Made by a program: the position numbers and the translations under genes | Source: an uncultured Gammaproteobacteria bacterium | Lineage (GTDB): Bacteria; Pseudomonadota; Gammaproteobacteria; PS1; Pseudothioglobaceae | DNA: 36,616 bases | Assembly: GCA_913054335.1 (NCBI GenBank) | Contig: CAJXHL010000008.1 | Coordinates: 1 to 36,616, forward strand | Reading direction: 5' to 3' | Notes under the pieces: model-generated | Databases searched by the model: none | The model's input: only the letters and a program-made list of their open reading frames with translations | What the model was told of the DNA's origin: nothing | Shown: piece after piece, positions 19,013-28,833 of the stretch | Numbering within the stretch: position 1 is the first letter of the stretch | How the letters are laid out: each line of letters begins with the position of its first letter

Positions 19013-20095
19013 CTAGAATTGATTAGAAATCTCTTTAAAGAAAATAAAACTGTAATCAATTGTTTTTTGCTCATCCTCTTCACTAAGGTCATTAAAGATA
19101 ACTTGAGAACGACCCCCTTCTAGTTGCTTGACGATAAGCTGAACTGAAATCATTTCAGCACTTATGCCTATCAATTTCGAGAAAAAACCACCTTCTTTTG
19201 TTCTAGCGAGATTGACATAGTAGCTTTTCTCGAATGCATCACTGTCCTCAATATCAATATCTAACTCATCCAGTGCCCAGCCCAAATGCGCCCAAGACTT
19301 AGCCGAATCGAATGGAAAAACAAGTGCTGCATACCCGCTCTCACTTGTATAAACCGAAACACGCAATTGATCACTCTTCGCTGTATCTTGAATCTTATTG
19401 ATAGCCTCAGATTGATCACTGCCAAGGAAAACCATCAGCCTAAGAAGCATTTCTGTTTCTAGTTCAGCATCTTTCGCACGTGATTGCCATTGGGTATTTT
19501 TATCTGCCGCCACTTCCTCGATTGAAGTTAGAGACAGATAAACCTCCGAACTGTTATCATCGTCAGTTGCTTCAATGCGAATTCTATATTTATCCGCAAT
19601 TGGTAATGCGGCTTTTGCTTTTAAGATGCCTGAAAACATCGATCTAAAAACACCAATTGACGAGTCGGGCACATCTGGGTTGCTCTCGAGAAACTCAGTT
19701 TCTATAATACCAATTGCCTCATTTTCCTTCTTGATCGTAAAACCAAACGACTTTAAGAATTTTTTAGCTAATGGCCAGATATCGCTTGGCGACTTACCAA
19801 CCAACAACCATCTACGATAAGCGTCGCGCTTAACTTCAATGTTAGTGACTTTGACTAATTGCACTTCAGCAGAATTTTCATTTAGGAGGTTGCTAGAACT
19901 AATTACAAAATCGCCTTGCGATTCAGGACTGGTTAAATCGGGCGGGATAATGAGATCTGCGATCTCGCCTGTCTCTCCTAGGTAATTGATAGTACGAGCG
20001 CCCAGTATCTCTTCTTCATCAGAGCTAGAAAATGATGAGCAGCCTGTTAAAATAAAAGCCGCCAATAAAACAATTATGCAGTTCGTGTATTTCAT
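19013..20095 (-). CDS. bamC: outer membrane assembly lipoprotein BamC
   Basis: Lipobox AFILTGCSS; IPPDLTSP; location next to dapA; BamC-like C-terminal domain (GWALDELDIDIEDSDAFEKSYYV). Confidence 0.88.
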   Translation of the reverse strand: MKYTNCIIVLLAAFILTGCSSFSSSDEEEILGARTINYLGETGEIADLIIPPDLTSPESQGDFVISSSNLLNENSAEVQLVKVTNIEVKRDAYRRWLLVGKSPSDIWPLAKKFLKSFGFTIKKENEAIGIIETEFLESNPDVPDSSIGVFRSMFSGILKAKAALPIADKYRIRIEATDDDNSSEVYLSLTSIEEVAADKNTQWQSRAKDAELETEMLLRLMVFLGSDQSEAINKIQDTAKSDQLRVSVYTSESGYAALVFPFDSAKSWAHLGWALDELDIDIEDSDAFEKSYYVNLARTKEGGFFSKLIGISAEMISVQLIVKQLEGGRSQVIFNDLSEEDEQKTIDYSFIFFKEISNQF

Positions 20096-20982
20096 ATTAA
20101 ATTAAGTTTTTGTAAGTCATCTCCAAGTATAGCTTGGCACTCTTTGGACAATACGGTTAAAGGCAAGCGGATACCTTCTCCACATTTTCCCATTTTATGT
20201 AACGCCCATTTCACTGGAATTGGGTTGGACTCGAGAAACAAATGATCGTGCAATATTCCAATCTTCTGATTAAGTTCTCTTGCCTCATCAGCCTTGCCAG
20301 CCATAGCCATTAAATAAACTCTTTGCAATTCCTCGGGCACCACATTTGCTGTCACCGAAATACCGCCATGGCCACCCAACAAAATAAACTCTACCGCTGT
20401 AGCATCATCACCTGTTAACAGCAAAAAGCCCTTAGGGCAACGAGCAACCAACTCTTTAATCACTGACAAATCGCCAGTCGCGTCTTTAATGCCAATAATA
20501 TTATCAACTTCAGAGAGTCGTACAGTTGTGTCAACCGACATATCAACAGCCGTTCTACTCGGCACGTTGTACAACAATTGAGCAATATCAACGCTCTCTG
20601 CAATCAACTTGTGGTGCTGATATAGGCCCTCTTGAGTAGGTTTGTTGTAATAAGGTGTCACCAACAAACAAGCATCGGCACCAATCCTTTTAGCTTCACG
20701 AGTAAGTTCAATCGCCTCAGATGTTGAATTTGCACCTGTACCAGCAATGATTGGTATTCTTTTTGCTGCATAATTAATCGTATGCTCTACAATATGAATG
20801 TGTTCAGGCACAGCAACAGTTGCCGATTCACCCGTGGTTCCGACTGACACGATTGCTGTAGTACCTGCTTCAACATGAAAGTCGATTAAAGATTCAAGCA
20901 CAGGATAATCCACAGAGCCATCATCATGCATGGGTGTAATAATAGCAACGGTTGAGCCATAATAAGTGCGTGGACTAGACAT
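20092..20982 (-). CDS. dapA: 4-hydroxy-tetrahydrodipicolinate synthase
   Basis: GSTVAIITPMHDDGSVDY; VGTTGESATV; YYNKPTQEGLYQHHKLIAE; YNVPSRTAVDM; GIKDATGD; LTGDDATAVEF. Confidence 0.97.
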   Translation of the reverse strand: MSSPRTYYGSTVAIITPMHDDGSVDYPVLESLIDFHVEAGTTAIVSVGTTGESATVAVPEHIHIVEHTINYAAKRIPIIAGTGANSTSEAIELTREAKRIGADACLLVTPYYNKPTQEGLYQHHKLIAESVDIAQLLYNVPSRTAVDMSVDTTVRLSEVDNIIGIKDATGDLSVIKELVARCPKGFLLLTGDDATAVEFILLGGHGGISVTANVVPEELQRVYLMAMAGKADEARELNQKIGILHDHLFLESNPIPVKWALHKMGKCGEGIRLPLTVLSKECQAILGDDLQKLNLI

Positions 20983-21008
20983 AAATCAAATAAATAAATG
21001 GATTGAGA

Positions 21009-21301
21009 GAGATCTTTTCATAAATCATTTTAAAATTTTCTGAGTGATAAAAATGAATAAAAAATGTGTAAAAATTTAAAATGAATAGTACTAGCTACTG
21101 ATGAGAATTTTTCTGCATTTTTTAACATTTTTAGCCTCAGCCCTTTGGGATAAGAGATTTTTTACCCAAGGACAAGCTTAGGACTCCATTTTCCAGCGTT
21201 AAATTTTATCACTAGACAACAAGTAGAGTTTTTAAAATTATGCCTTGTAAAAATAAATAAAATCCAATTATCAAATCTAAAATGGTTTATACAAAAAACT
21301 C
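21009..21301. mobile_element. MITE-like element, copy A (about 293 bp)
   Basis: Ends GAGATCTTTTCATAAATCATTTTA and (revcomp) GAGTTTTTTGTATAAACCATTTTA; flanked by TGAGA/TAAGA (5 bp, one mismatch). Interior collinear with copy B. No ORF. Confidence 0.85.
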
Positions 21302-21361
21302 TAAGATAATTATATACGATTGAAGGCTTAATAATCATTGAAGCGCCGGGCAAAAACAATG

Positions 21362-22036
21362 CTAATCGTCAATTAAATCAGGTCGTTTTAGTTTCGTCTT
21401 TTCGATGGATTGCTGTAGTCGCCACGCATCTATTTTAGCTTGATGGCCGCTGAGCAATACTTCAGGCACCCTCTGTCCGTCAACCACTTCGGGTCGCGTG
21501 TAGTGAGGATGATCGAGCAAACTATTAGCAAAAGAATCTTCGAGCGAGGATTCATTGCCAAGAACACCGGGTAAACGCCGACTAATAGCATCAATCAACA
21601 CCATCGCCGCCAACTCACCGCCACTGATAACATAATCACCAATAGAAATTTCCATGTCCACATCATTCTCAATCACTCTCTCATCTACGCCCTCATAGCG
21701 CCCGCATAAAAAAGTAATAGAGTCCAACTCAGACAACTCCTCAACCAATTCCTGATTGAGTTTTTTCCCTTGAGGGGATAGGTAAACCACCTTAGTGTCC
21801 GGTGAATCTTTTTTTATTGTACTCAGACAATCTCGAATGGGCTTAACCTGCATCACCATGCCTGCACCGCCACCATAGGGCTTATCATCTACATTTCTGT
21901 ATTGGTTATCGCTAAAATCTCTTAGCTGCCAAGTTTTCATCGAAACGATGGATTTTTTTATCGCCCTTGCAATAACGCCCTCATCACTAATGGCGGAAAA
22001 CATATCTGGAAAAAGAGTGATGATATTGAATTGCAC
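21362..22036 (-). CDS. trmD: tRNA (guanine-N1)-methyltransferase TrmD
   Basis: FNIITLFPDMFSAISDEGVIARA; KPYGGGAGMVM; FLCGRYEGVDERV; SIGDYVISGGELAAMVLIDAISR. Confidence 0.97.
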   Translation of the reverse strand: MQFNIITLFPDMFSAISDEGVIARAIKKSIVSMKTWQLRDFSDNQYRNVDDKPYGGGAGMVMQVKPIRDCLSTIKKDSPDTKVVYLSPQGKKLNQELVEELSELDSITFLCGRYEGVDERVIENDVDMEISIGDYVISGGELAAMVLIDAISRRLPGVLGNESSLEDSFANSLLDHPHYTRPEVVDGQRVPEVLLSGHQAKIDAWRLQQSIEKTKLKRPDLIDD

Positions 22037-22066
22037 GATGAATTTATTTGTCTATTTATCAGACAC

Positions 22067-23194
22067 TTAAGCAAGGATGTTATGTAAAACTTGGCGATAA
22101 ACAAGTGTTAAATTTTCTAAATCATCCACAGAAACACATTCATTAACCTGATGAATGGTTGCATTTAGCGGACCCAATTCCACCACCTGAGTATCCATTT
22201 GCGAAATAAAACGGCCATCAGAAGTGCCACCTGAAGTTGACAACTCCGTCTCAACGCCATTGACAGCCTTAATCGCATCAACGCAAGCATTAACCAAAGC
22301 GCCTTTTGGGGTTAAGAATGGAAAGCCAGAATGCTGCCACTCAATGTCATAATCTAGATGATGCTCATCTAAAATCTCAAGCACTCTAGTTTTGATTTTT
22401 TCGTTGGTGGTCTCCGTTGAATAACGAAAATTAAATACCACTTCAATCTCGCCCGGAATAACATTGGTTACACCAGTACCTGAGTGAATATTGGAAAATT
22501 GAAACGAGGTGGCTGGAAAATATTCATTGCCGTTATCCCATGCTTCATTACAAAGCGTATTTAACGCCGGTATAGCTAGGTGAATTGGATTATTAACCAA
22601 TTGCGGATAGGCGATATGCCCTTGCTTGCCTTTGATGGTTAACCAAGCGTTTAACGAACCCCTTCTGCCATTCTTTATCACATCACCCAAAGTATCTGTC
22701 GACGAAGGCTCACCCACTAAACAATAATCAACTTTTTGATTGTTTTTCTGTAAATATTCAACCACTTTAACCGTACCGTTAATTGCCGGTCCCTCTTCAT
22801 CAGAAGTGATTAAAAAGCCAATCGTTCCGGCGTGGTTTGGATTCTCAGTAACAAAACACTCAGTGGCAACCAGCATAGAGGCTAATGAGCCTTTCATATC
22901 CGCTGCACCCCGACCGTAAAGCATGCCGTCTATAATTGTTGGCTCAAATGGCTTTGTCTGCCACTGAGACTCTATACCAACTGGCACAACATCTGTGTGT
23001 CCTGCAAAGGCGAAAACCGGTCCAGACGAACCGCGCGTTGCCCAAAAATTCTCCACCCCACCAAAAGGCAGCAAATGGACAGTAAAGCCAATTTTCTCAA
23101 GGCGTTCAATCATCATTGATTGACAGCCTTTATCCTCAGGCGTTACCGAAGCCCTGCTGATTAAAGCCTTCGCTAATTCTATTGTTTCACTCAT
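22067..23194 (-). CDS. dapE: succinyl-diaminopimelate desuccinylase
   Basis: [47 protein letters not shown]. Confidence 0.96.
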   Translation of the reverse strand: MSETIELAKALISRASVTPEDKGCQSMMIERLEKIGFTVHLLPFGGVENFWATRGSSGPVFAFAGHTDVVPVGIESQWQTKPFEPTIIDGMLYGRGAADMKGSLASMLVATECFVTENPNHAGTIGFLITSDEEGPAINGTVKVVEYLQKNNQKVDYCLVGEPSSTDTLGDVIKNGRRGSLNAWLTIKGKQGHIAYPQLVNNPIHLAIPALNTLCNEAWDNGNEYFPATSFQFSNIHSGTGVTNVIPGEIEVVFNFRYSTETTNEKIKTRVLEILDEHHLDYDIEWQHSGFPFLTPKGALVNACVDAIKAVNGVETELSTSGGTSDGRFISQMDTQVVELGPLNATIHQVNECVSVDDLENLTLVYRQVLHNILA

Positions 23195-23199
23195 ATTTG

Positions 23200-24342
23200 T
23201 TATTCTACCTGTAAATCAATCGAGCGAGTCTCAGCAAGCGAAATGGCATCGCTGATAATCTCAATATCATCCGCTTGCTTCACAGCCAAACCAGTACTTG
23301 AAATTCGAACAACAACAAGCACTTCTGTTGACTCTGAAAGTTTGACTGATAACGAGTCAGCATCACTCAAAGAGACAATGCCATTAAAGTCTTTTAGCCG
23401 GATTTTTTTAATGGCGATTGGCATTGGCGAACCCGTAAGGGCCTTGGCGTAAACCATTAAATAATCCAGTTCGGATCGCAACGCCAATATGTCTTCGGAA
23501 ATTGAGAGGTGAATGGTCAGAGTGAAATCATTCGTTGATTCGAAATTGCGCAGAGTATTAAGAGCGCCTTCAATAACAGCCTTATCTGGATGTTCAACTG
23601 GCAACAGATACAGGGCTTTTTGCCAGGATTGTTCTGCCAAAAGCAAATCGCCATCATTCGCTGCAACAATGCCCACCAAATAAAGCGCATGAACAGAATC
23701 AGGAGCAACCTCAAGCGCCTGATCAATTAATGACTGTGGCTCTCCAGCAAAATCCCCATCTTGAGTCGAAGCAACTACACTGGCATATTGCAGCAACATA
23801 TCAATATCGTTTGGAATCAGCGAATAAGCCTTTTCAAATGATGCCAAAGCCTTGTCCGTATTACCCAAATTAAACTCGGCCAAGCCCAACATTGCCCACG
23901 CCTTACCGTTTTCTGGGTTATCGTCTAGATGAGCCTTTAAAGATTCCACACTCTGCTCTAAACTTAAACTTGGCGATATCTCAATAACAGCACTAGATCC
24001 TTGCTTTGGCGCTAATTGTGCGTAGGTAAGTACAGAGACAATAGCAATAATAACACTTAGCGCAATTGCCCATTTCAGCGGATTGATTGCGACAATATCG
24101 CCAGAATCTTGGGATAGCTCACTGGCAAGCGTATAGGTGATTTCATCCTCTGCTTCTTGATATAAGGACTCACTAATCAAACCCTTTGTTACATCGTCGG
24201 CCAATTCCTGTTTTTTTTGCTTGCCAATGGCTACGTTAGAGGCATCATCACTGATGTTCACTTTTAGTGGTCGATAGAGGAAATAGGCCACAAAACCACT
24301 AGAGGCTAAAATCAATAACAAGAATTGCCATTCAAAACTCAT
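23200..24342 (-). CDS. ccmI: cytochrome c biogenesis protein CcmI (TPR)
   Basis: N-terminal TM plus short helical segment and second TM, then TPR region ([35 protein letters not shown]); directly downstream of ccmF with ATGA overlap. Confidence 0.8.
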   Translation of the reverse strand: MSFEWQFLLLILASSGFVAYFLYRPLKVNISDDASNVAIGKQKKQELADDVTKGLISESLYQEAEDEITYTLASELSQDSGDIVAINPLKWAIALSVIIAIVSVLTYAQLAPKQGSSAVIEISPSLSLEQSVESLKAHLDDNPENGKAWAMLGLAEFNLGNTDKALASFEKAYSLIPNDIDMLLQYASVVASTQDGDFAGEPQSLIDQALEVAPDSVHALYLVGIVAANDGDLLLAEQSWQKALYLLPVEHPDKAVIEGALNTLRNFESTNDFTLTIHLSISEDILALRSELDYLMVYAKALTGSPMPIAIKKIRLKDFNGIVSLSDADSLSVKLSESTEVLVVVRISSTGLAVKQADDIEIISDAISLAETRSIDLQVE

Positions 24343-26243
24343 GATTTCACCTTTAATCGATAGCGCCTATCAAAGGCCGCAAGCAACGCACCAAGTGCAA
24401 TCATAATGCCACCCAACCAAATCCAGCGAACCATAGGCTTGTAGTAAATACGCATACTCCAATTACCATTACCAAGTGACTCGCCCAAGGCGACATACAA
24501 GTCCCGACCAAGTGATGGATCAATTGCGGCTTCAGTCATTGGCATGCCGGTTTGATAAAGACGTTTTTCGGGTGACAGCTCAATAGCGTCCTCTCCATCC
24601 ATCACGCTCACACTGCCCTTAAATCCTTGATAATTCTCAGCCATAAACTGTTCTACACCGTTCAAGGTAAAGGCATAACCGGCAACGTATTGCGTTTCTC
24701 CAATCGTCATTTTCAGATCTTTCTCGACACCCATTTGCGTAGTGACAGTCGCGCCAAGAATAAAAACACCAATGCCCAAGTGAGCAATAATCATGCCCAA
24801 AAAGGCGAGTGTTACTTTTGCTTTTGAGCGCAGCCGCTGCGTTAGCAAAAACAGTGAGTGGATGACCACCCAAGCAAATAAATAAAATGCAATTAAAACA
24901 AAAATATTGTCAGTGATAAAAAGTGGTGTCAAAACAACGATCAATGCCATACCCGCCCAATCAAAGCGAAGCATTGACCAAAGTCGAGAAAATGTATCTT
25001 TTTTCCAGCGCAAAAACGGCACCAAGGCCATTGCAATTATCCCGGGAATCATAATAGGCACAAAAACAGCATCAAAGTATGGCGCGCCAACTGATATTTT
25101 GCCTAAATTAAGCGCATCTAAAATAAGCGGATACAGCGTGCCTAAAAGTACACAAAACATTGCTGACACCAAGACAATATTATTAATCAACAGGCCTGTC
25201 TCTCGAGAAACCAGTGAAAATTGATTGCTTTTTTGAATCATCCAAGAGCGCCACGAGTAAAGCGCCAAAGAGCCACCGATAACGACAAACAAGAAGATTA
25301 AAATAAACAACCCCCTAGTTGGGTCTGTCGCAAAAGCGTGGACAGAAGTGAGCACACCTGAGCGCACTAGGAAAGTGCCAAGCAAGCTTAGGGAGAAGCC
25401 ACCAATCGCAAGCAACACCGTCCATTGTCTAAAGGCACCTCTTTTTTCGCTAACGCTAAGAGAGTGAATCAATGCTGTCGCCACCAGCCATGGCATAAAG
25501 GATGCATTCTCAACGGGATCCCAGAACCACCAACCTCCCCAGCCGAGTTCGTAGTACGCCCACCAACTACCAAGGGTAATACCAACGGTTAAAAATGCCC
25601 AAGCAACTAAAGCCCAAGGACGCGTCCAACGAAGCCAAGTGCTGTCTAACTTTCCTCGAATGAGTGCAGATAAAACAAAAGCAAAAGGCACAGCCAAACC
25701 AACATAGCCCATATACAGCATCGGTGGATGGATAGCCAGACCGACGTCTTGCAGCAAAGGATTGAGCTCTCGCCCTTCACTTGGCGTAATTGCCAGAAGC
25801 TCAAAAGGGTTTGAAGTAAAAAGCAAGAGCAACAAAAACCCAACACTAACAAAACCAAGTACAATTAGGATTTGATTGACAACCTCACTGGGCACGCGTT
25901 TTGAAAAAATGCTAACCGCCACACTCCAAATAGAGAGAATCAATACCCAAAGAAGTAGAGAGCCCTCATGAGCACCCCAAACTGCAGAAAATTTAAAAAG
26001 AGTAGGTAACTGTGTATTGGAGTTTTCAGCAACGTATTTAACAGAAAAGTCGTCCGTCAAAAACGCATTCATCAGCACTGCAAAAGAAATCAGAACCAGA
26101 AAAAATTGTCCCCAAATAAGTGGCTTAGAGAGTTGTGCTAAAACAGCTTTATTCTGGTGGATACCAATAGTAGGTACAACAACAAGTAGTATCGCAAAAA
26201 CAAGCGATAAAACCAGTGCAAAATGTCCAATTTCGATCAACAT
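24339..26243 (-). CDS. ccmF: heme lyase CcmF/NrfE family
   Basis: 634 aa multi-TM; WGAHEGSLLLWVLILS; WAYYELGWGGWWFWDPVENASFMPWL (WWD domain); FLVRSGVLTSVHAFA. Confidence 0.96.
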   Translation of the reverse strand: MLIEIGHFALVLSLVFAILLVVVPTIGIHQNKAVLAQLSKPLIWGQFFLVLISFAVLMNAFLTDDFSVKYVAENSNTQLPTLFKFSAVWGAHEGSLLLWVLILSIWSVAVSIFSKRVPSEVVNQILIVLGFVSVGFLLLLLFTSNPFELLAITPSEGRELNPLLQDVGLAIHPPMLYMGYVGLAVPFAFVLSALIRGKLDSTWLRWTRPWALVAWAFLTVGITLGSWWAYYELGWGGWWFWDPVENASFMPWLVATALIHSLSVSEKRGAFRQWTVLLAIGGFSLSLLGTFLVRSGVLTSVHAFATDPTRGLFILIFLFVVIGGSLALYSWRSWMIQKSNQFSLVSRETGLLINNIVLVSAMFCVLLGTLYPLILDALNLGKISVGAPYFDAVFVPIMIPGIIAMALVPFLRWKKDTFSRLWSMLRFDWAGMALIVVLTPLFITDNIFVLIAFYLFAWVVIHSLFLLTQRLRSKAKVTLAFLGMIIAHLGIGVFILGATVTTQMGVEKDLKMTIGETQYVAGYAFTLNGVEQFMAENYQGFKGSVSVMDGEDAIELSPEKRLYQTGMPMTEAAIDPSLGRDLYVALGESLGNGNWSMRIYYKPMVRWIWLGGIMIALGALLAAFDRRYRLKVKS

Positions 26244-26470
26244 ATCTTATTGTCAAATAAAACCAGTATTTTATCTAATCCACTACGATTAATGACAATA
26301 TCACAGGGCTGTTGAGCAACGTTACTAACGCAATATAAACGCCAAATGTTAGTTAATAGCTTTGTTTGAAGCCGAATGTGAAAATTGAATTGCCCAAATG
26401 AGCTCTGTGCCATAGCTAGGTCATTGCTATGAAAAATCAATGTATTCATTGGTGACCTAGATGCATTTGA

Positions 26471-26555
26471 TGGTGCGGAAGGAGAGACTCGAACTCTCAC
26501 GTCTTGCGACACTGGAACCTAAATCCAGCGTGTCTACCAATTCCACCACTCCCGC
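26471..26555 (-). tRNA. tRNA-Leu (anticodon UAG), CCA encoded
   Basis: Minus strand GCGGGAGTGGTGGAATTGGTAGACACGCTGGATTTAGGTTCCAGTGTC...GAGAGTTCGAGTCTCTCCTTCCGCACCA; class II long variable arm; anticodon loop TTTAGGT. Confidence 0.95.
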
Positions 26556-26601
26556 GAAGAATGCAAATTATACCCAAAAAAATATCAGTTTTTTTCTAAT
26601 A

Positions 26602-26706
26602 GAGACCTTTTCATAAATAATCTTAATTTTTCTGAGTGGTAAAAATATGCCTTATAAAATAAAAAAAATCCACTATCAAATCTAAGATTATTTATGAAAA
26701 GGTCTC
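26602..26706. mobile_element. MITE-like element, copy C (105 bp internally deleted derivative)
   Basis: 24-bp perfect terminal inverted repeats GAGACCTTTTCATAAATAATCTTA; flanked by TAATA/TAACA; retains only the outer parts of copies A/B. Confidence 0.88.
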
Positions 26707-26724
26707 TAACACAAAGAGAAAAAA

Positions 26725-28104
26725 CTAAGGATTCATCCAATTGAGCTTTTCGTGTAGTTTTACCACCTCGCCCACAATCAGTAAACTGGGTGCGCCAACT
26801 TTCTCTTTCCTGATCAGTTGAGGCAGTTCGACAAGTGTCGAGATATAGATTTTCTGCTCTGGCAAGGTGCCTTTTTCGATCAGTGCAATTGGCATATCTT
26901 TTCTCATACCGTGCTCAATCAGTCTTTCAGAAAGATTTTTTGCGCCACTCAGTGCCATATAAAAAACAATGGTTTGTTGCTCAGCAACAAACTCACCCCA
27001 AGGCAAGTCGCAAGTGCCGTCTTTTAGATGCGCAGTCACAAACCGGCAGGACTGAGAATAATCTCTGTGGGTTAGCGGAATGCCCGAATAGGTCGAGCAG
27101 CCAGAAGCAGCAGTGATGCCAGGCACCACCTGAAATGGGATGCCGTGTTCCGACAAGGTTTCAATCTCTTCACCGCCACGGCCAAAAATAAATGGGTCGC
27201 CACCCTTTAAACGGCAAACTCGTTTTCCAGATTTTGCTAACTTCACCAACTGCTCATTAATATCGCTTTGTCGGGAGGATTTACTACCAGCTTTTTTACC
27301 AACATAGACCAGCTCAGCATCACGCCTAACAAGCTCCATCACCGACTTTGACACAAGACGATCATATAACACAACGTCAGCTTGCTGCATCAATCGAAGC
27401 GCCTTAAAAGTAAGTAGGTCTGGATCACCAGGGCCTGCACCCACTAAATAAACTTCTCCTAATTTTTGAATCTTGGCATTCGCTAATTGCTGCTCTAAAT
27501 CAGCTTTGGCTTCCTTGATGCGACCGCTAAATACTTTTTCAGCAATATTGCCAGACAAAACCGACTCCCAAAATACTCGTCTGTCCTTAATATGAGAGAA
27601 TTGACGTTTCACTTGATCTCGATACTCTCCTGCAATCTCGGCGAGACGACCATAAGCACTAGGAATAATTGTCTCTAGCTTTGCTCTAATTATTCTCGCT
27701 AAAACGGGGGCTCTTCCGCCAGACGAAATCGCAATCAATAGCGGCGACCTGTCAACAATCGAAGGCATAATAAAACTTGAAAGTTCAGGCGCGTCAACGA
27801 CATTTACCGGGATATTGGCGGCAAACGCCAATCGAGAGACTTCTGCATTGAGTTTTTTATCGTCCGTTGCCGAAATAAGTAGGGCCTGATTTTGAATATC
27901 GGCCGCTGCAAAAGTTTTTTTGGTCAAAGTCAGCGTATCATCAACAGAGCGCTCAAGTAAGGTCTGGCAAAAACTTGGTGCTACACACTCTACGAGAGCG
28001 CCAGACTTTAAAAGTAAATTGATTTTCCTAAGGGCAATATCTCCACCACCAACAACCAAACATTGCTTTTGCGAGATTTTGAAAAAAATTGGAAGATAGT
28101 CCAT
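26725..28104 (-). CDS. cysG: siroheme synthase CysG (multifunctional)
   Basis: N-terminal MDYLPIFFKISQKQCLVVGGGDIALRKINLLL; C-terminal uroporphyrinogen methyltransferase VGAGPGDPDLLTFKALRLMQQADVVLYDRLVS, RLKGGDPFIFGRGGEE, PGITAASGCSTYSGIPLTHRD. Confidence 0.96.
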   Translation of the reverse strand: MDYLPIFFKISQKQCLVVGGGDIALRKINLLLKSGALVECVAPSFCQTLLERSVDDTLTLTKKTFAAADIQNQALLISATDDKKLNAEVSRLAFAANIPVNVVDAPELSSFIMPSIVDRSPLLIAISSGGRAPVLARIIRAKLETIIPSAYGRLAEIAGEYRDQVKRQFSHIKDRRVFWESVLSGNIAEKVFSGRIKEAKADLEQQLANAKIQKLGEVYLVGAGPGDPDLLTFKALRLMQQADVVLYDRLVSKSVMELVRRDAELVYVGKKAGSKSSRQSDINEQLVKLAKSGKRVCRLKGGDPFIFGRGGEEIETLSEHGIPFQVVPGITAASGCSTYSGIPLTHRDYSQSCRFVTAHLKDGTCDLPWGEFVAEQQTIVFYMALSGAKNLSERLIEHGMRKDMPIALIEKGTLPEQKIYISTLVELPQLIRKEKVGAPSLLIVGEVVKLHEKLNWMNP

Positions 28105-28134
28105 TTGCCTGGCCTTTGAAAGCTTTATTATAGT

Positions 28135-28149
28135 GAGGCCTTTGCATAA
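28135..28149. repeat. Solo terminus resembling the MITE ends (GAGGCCTTTGCATAA)
   Basis: 15 nt differing by one base from the copy B left end (GAGGCCATTGCATAA) in the 60-bp cysG-hda intergenic. No partner end found nearby. Confidence 0.4.
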
Positions 28150-28164
28150 TTATGAATTAACACG

Positions 28165-28833
28165 CTAAATGTCCAGTATTTTCTTTGCCAGTGGAATGCT
28201 AATACCTTGCTTGGCTTGCATTGATGCCTCATCCAGGCGGTCAATTGCCCCAAGCAACATGTTTATATCACGAGAATAATGTTTGAATAAATACGAGTAG
28301 ACTTTTTCATCAATATTCATATTTCTCTCACTCATCTGATTGTGCAGCGCTTCTTTCGTTTGCCCGTCATTAAGCGCTTCAAGCTGAAAAACAGCCGCTA
28401 AATTCAAACGTGTTTTTACGTCTTTCATCATATTTAATTCACCTGGTACTGAAGAACCACTGACAACAATATTGACATTCGATTGTCGAGCGCGGTTATA
28501 TAAATCAAACAATAAATGCTGTTGTGCCTCGCCAATAAAATCAATATTATCAATACTTAGCCAATCCAAATCGGCAACTATTTCAACCAGATAATCTGGA
28601 ATTTCATCTTCGCAATCAATAAATACTGCTTTTTTGCTTTGCTCAATTGCACTGAATACAACAGCTTGCAAAAGGTGTGTTTTTCCACAGCCAGTCGTGC
28701 CATATACATAAATTTCAGCGGCTTCATCAGCAGTAAAAAGTCTTCCAATTAGGCTTTGTATTTGCTCATTAGCAACAAAATTTTCTAGAGACATTTGAAC
28801 ATTCAAAGAGATTGGTAGCCCAAGTTGGTTCAT
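28165..28833 (-). CDS. hda: DnaA regulatory inactivator Hda
   Basis: Short DnaA-AAA+ protein (222 aa), YGTTGCGKTHLLQAV Walker A, LSIDNIDFIG Walker B; no DNA-binding C-terminus. Confidence 0.88.
   Translation of the reverse strand: MNQLGLPISLNVQMSLENFVANEQIQSLIGRLFTADEAAEIYVYGTTGCGKTHLLQAVVFSAIEQSKKAVFIDCEDEIPDYLVEIVADLDWLSIDNIDFIGEAQQHLLFDLYNRARQSNVNIVVSGSSVPGELNMMKDVKTRLNLAAVFQLEALNDGQTKEALHNQMSERNMNIDEKVYSYLFKHYSRDINMLLGAIDRLDEASMQAKQGISIPLAKKILDI

Noticed and set aside
21162-21359. 65-aa minus-strand ORF overlapping MITE copy A
   Set aside because: It lies in the repeat interior, is not preserved as an ORF in copy B, and has no transposase features.
26237-26512. 91-aa ORF covering tRNA-Leu on the minus strand
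   Set aside because: Starts inside the tRNA gene (MSQDVRVRVSPSAPSNASRS... is tRNA-derived translation). Spurious.
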